5,199 bases of DNA from Brevundimonas sp. (GTDB lineage Bacteria; Pseudomonadota; Alphaproteobacteria; Caulobacterales; Caulobacteraceae): assembly GCA_024711185.1 (NCBI GenBank), contig JANJTI010000083.1:1-5199 (forward strand). The letters run 5' to 3'. Both the position numbers and the translations under genes were made by a program. Position 1 is the first letter of the stretch; every line of letters begins with the position of its first letter. Below, in pieces: positions 4,608-5,199 of this stretch. Below the pieces are notes generated by a model. The model saw only the letters and a list, made by a program, of their open reading frames with translations, was not told the origin of the DNA and did not search any database.

Positions 4608-5199
4608 TCAGGCCCACCCCTGGCTCTGGATGTACTGCTCCAGCGCCGCGATGCGGCTCGCGTCCGAGGGGTGGGTGGAGGCGAACTCGGGGTTCGAACC
4701 CTGCCGCTGCTGCGCCATCAGACGCCACAGGGCGACGGCCTCGGAGGGGCGATAGCCGGCCCGCTGCAGGTAGTCGACGCCCAGCCGGTCGGCCTCCAGC
4801 TCATGGCGGCGCGAGAACGGCAGCAACACGCCCAGTTGCGCCCCCAGGCCGCCGATGGCACCCGCGGCCTGGGCGTAGTCTCCGGCCGCACCCTGCAGGA
4901 TGCCCAGGCCGGCGCTGGTCGCCGCGGTCTGGGAGTAGCGCTCGGCGGCGTGCTGGGCCACGACATGGCCGACCTCGTGACCGAGCACGGCCGCCAGCTG
5001 GTCGTCGTTGCGGACCAGGGACAACAGGCCGGTCGTCACCCCGATCTTGCCAGACGGCAGGACGAAGGCGTTGGGGCTGTCGCTGACGAAGACCGCATAG
5101 TCCCAGCGCCTGTCCGTCAGGCCGGCGGCCTGCACGATCCGTTCGCCGACCCGGCGAACGCGGGCGTTGGCCGCGGCGTCGGAGGACGTGCGCTGGGTG
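4608..5199 (-). CDS. M48 family zinc metallopeptidase, C-terminal part
   Basis: The frame is open to the right edge, giving 196 visible residues; an internal GTG at 5135 is not the real start because family-like sequence ([11 protein letters not shown]) continues upstream of it. The zinc motif HEVGH (4979-4965) within [18 protein letters not shown] and the second motif ELEAD, whose Glu should be the third ligand and whose Asp is conserved, are both intact. [17 protein letters not shown] before them and [15 protein letters not shown] after them are typical of the soluble or lipoprotein LoiP/BepA-like branch. There are no strong membrane helices and no TPR extension; the protein ends soon after the THPS block, so it is nearer LoiP than BepA. 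Such enzymes degrade misfolded envelope proteins. A secretion or lipoprotein signal is expected outside the window and cannot be checked. The stop is followed by an interrupted inverted repeat and then tRNA-His. Confidence 0.93.
   Translation of the reverse strand, partial: TQRTSSDAAANARVRRVGERIVQAAGLTDRRWDYAVFVSDSPNAFVLPSGKIGVTTGLLSLVRNDDQLAAVLGHEVGHVVAQHAAERYSQTAATSAGLGILQGAAGDYAQAAGAIGGLGAQLGVLLPFSRRHELEADRLGVDYLQRAGYRPSEAVALWRLMAQQRQGSNPEFASTHPSDASRIAALEQYIQSQGWA

Noticed and set aside
4511..5086. Plus-strand open frame of 191 codons opposite the M48 peptidase gene and tRNA promoter region
   Set aside because: Arg/Pro/Gly-rich shadow of the M48 gene, whose zinc motifs are intact on the minus strand.
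1..5199. A mobile, defence or biosynthetic system
   Set aside because: No integrase, transposase, direct repeats, CRISPR repeats, toxin-antitoxin pair or clustered biosynthetic genes are visible. The tRNA gene shows no integrase next to it, and I noticed no duplicated 3' end within the window.

Overview
The window is very GC-rich, with strong G/C bias at third codon positions. It looks like chromosomal DNA from an alphaproteobacterium, most likely of the Caulobacterales (Brevundimonas/Phenylobacterium/Caulobacter type). The reasons are a DUF1489 gene (a largely alphaproteobacterial family), a tRNA-His without an encoded G-1 and with A73 (a peculiarity of one alphaproteobacterial clade), and short C/T-G/A palindromes between genes. 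The genus assignment is inference. I see no transposase, integrase, phage gene, CRISPR array or other sign of a mobile or defence island.

Layout, left half. Bases 1-867 (+) hold the 3' end of a biotin-dependent acyl-CoA carboxylase alpha subunit, ending in a complete biotinyl domain. A perfect 10-bp palindrome (871-892) separates it from a convergent small gene (899-1282, -) for an exported ABM-fold monooxygenase-like protein with a Tat-like leader. A 72-bp divergent spacer follows, then a DUF1489 gene (1355-1753, +). A 116-bp spacer with a possible terminator leads to a large gene (1870-3717, +) for a cyclic-nucleotide-binding-like/patatin phospholipase of the NTE type.

Layout, right half. 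All genes here are on the minus strand. Read in their own direction they are: the 3' part of an M48 zinc metallopeptidase (5199-4608, N-terminus outside the window), a spacer with an inverted repeat and a good promoter candidate, tRNA-His(GTG) with encoded CCA (4491-4415), a 22-nt hairpin holding a ribosome binding site, and tam, trans-aconitate 2-methyltransferase (4387-3569). tam and the patatin gene converge and overlap by 149 bp, so the last ~49 patatin residues are encoded antisense to the conserved end of tam.

The genes do not form one pathway. This is mostly housekeeping and metabolic chromosome: acyl-CoA carboxylation, lipid hydrolysis, aconitate by-product methylation, envelope proteolysis and a tRNA. 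I do not see a new multi-gene system. The points most worth a second look are local: the patatin/tam antisense overlap, the His in place of Arg in the phosphate-binding cassette of the patatin's N-terminal domain, the atypical tRNA-His, and the hairpin between tRNA-His and tam that would hide the tam ribosome binding site.
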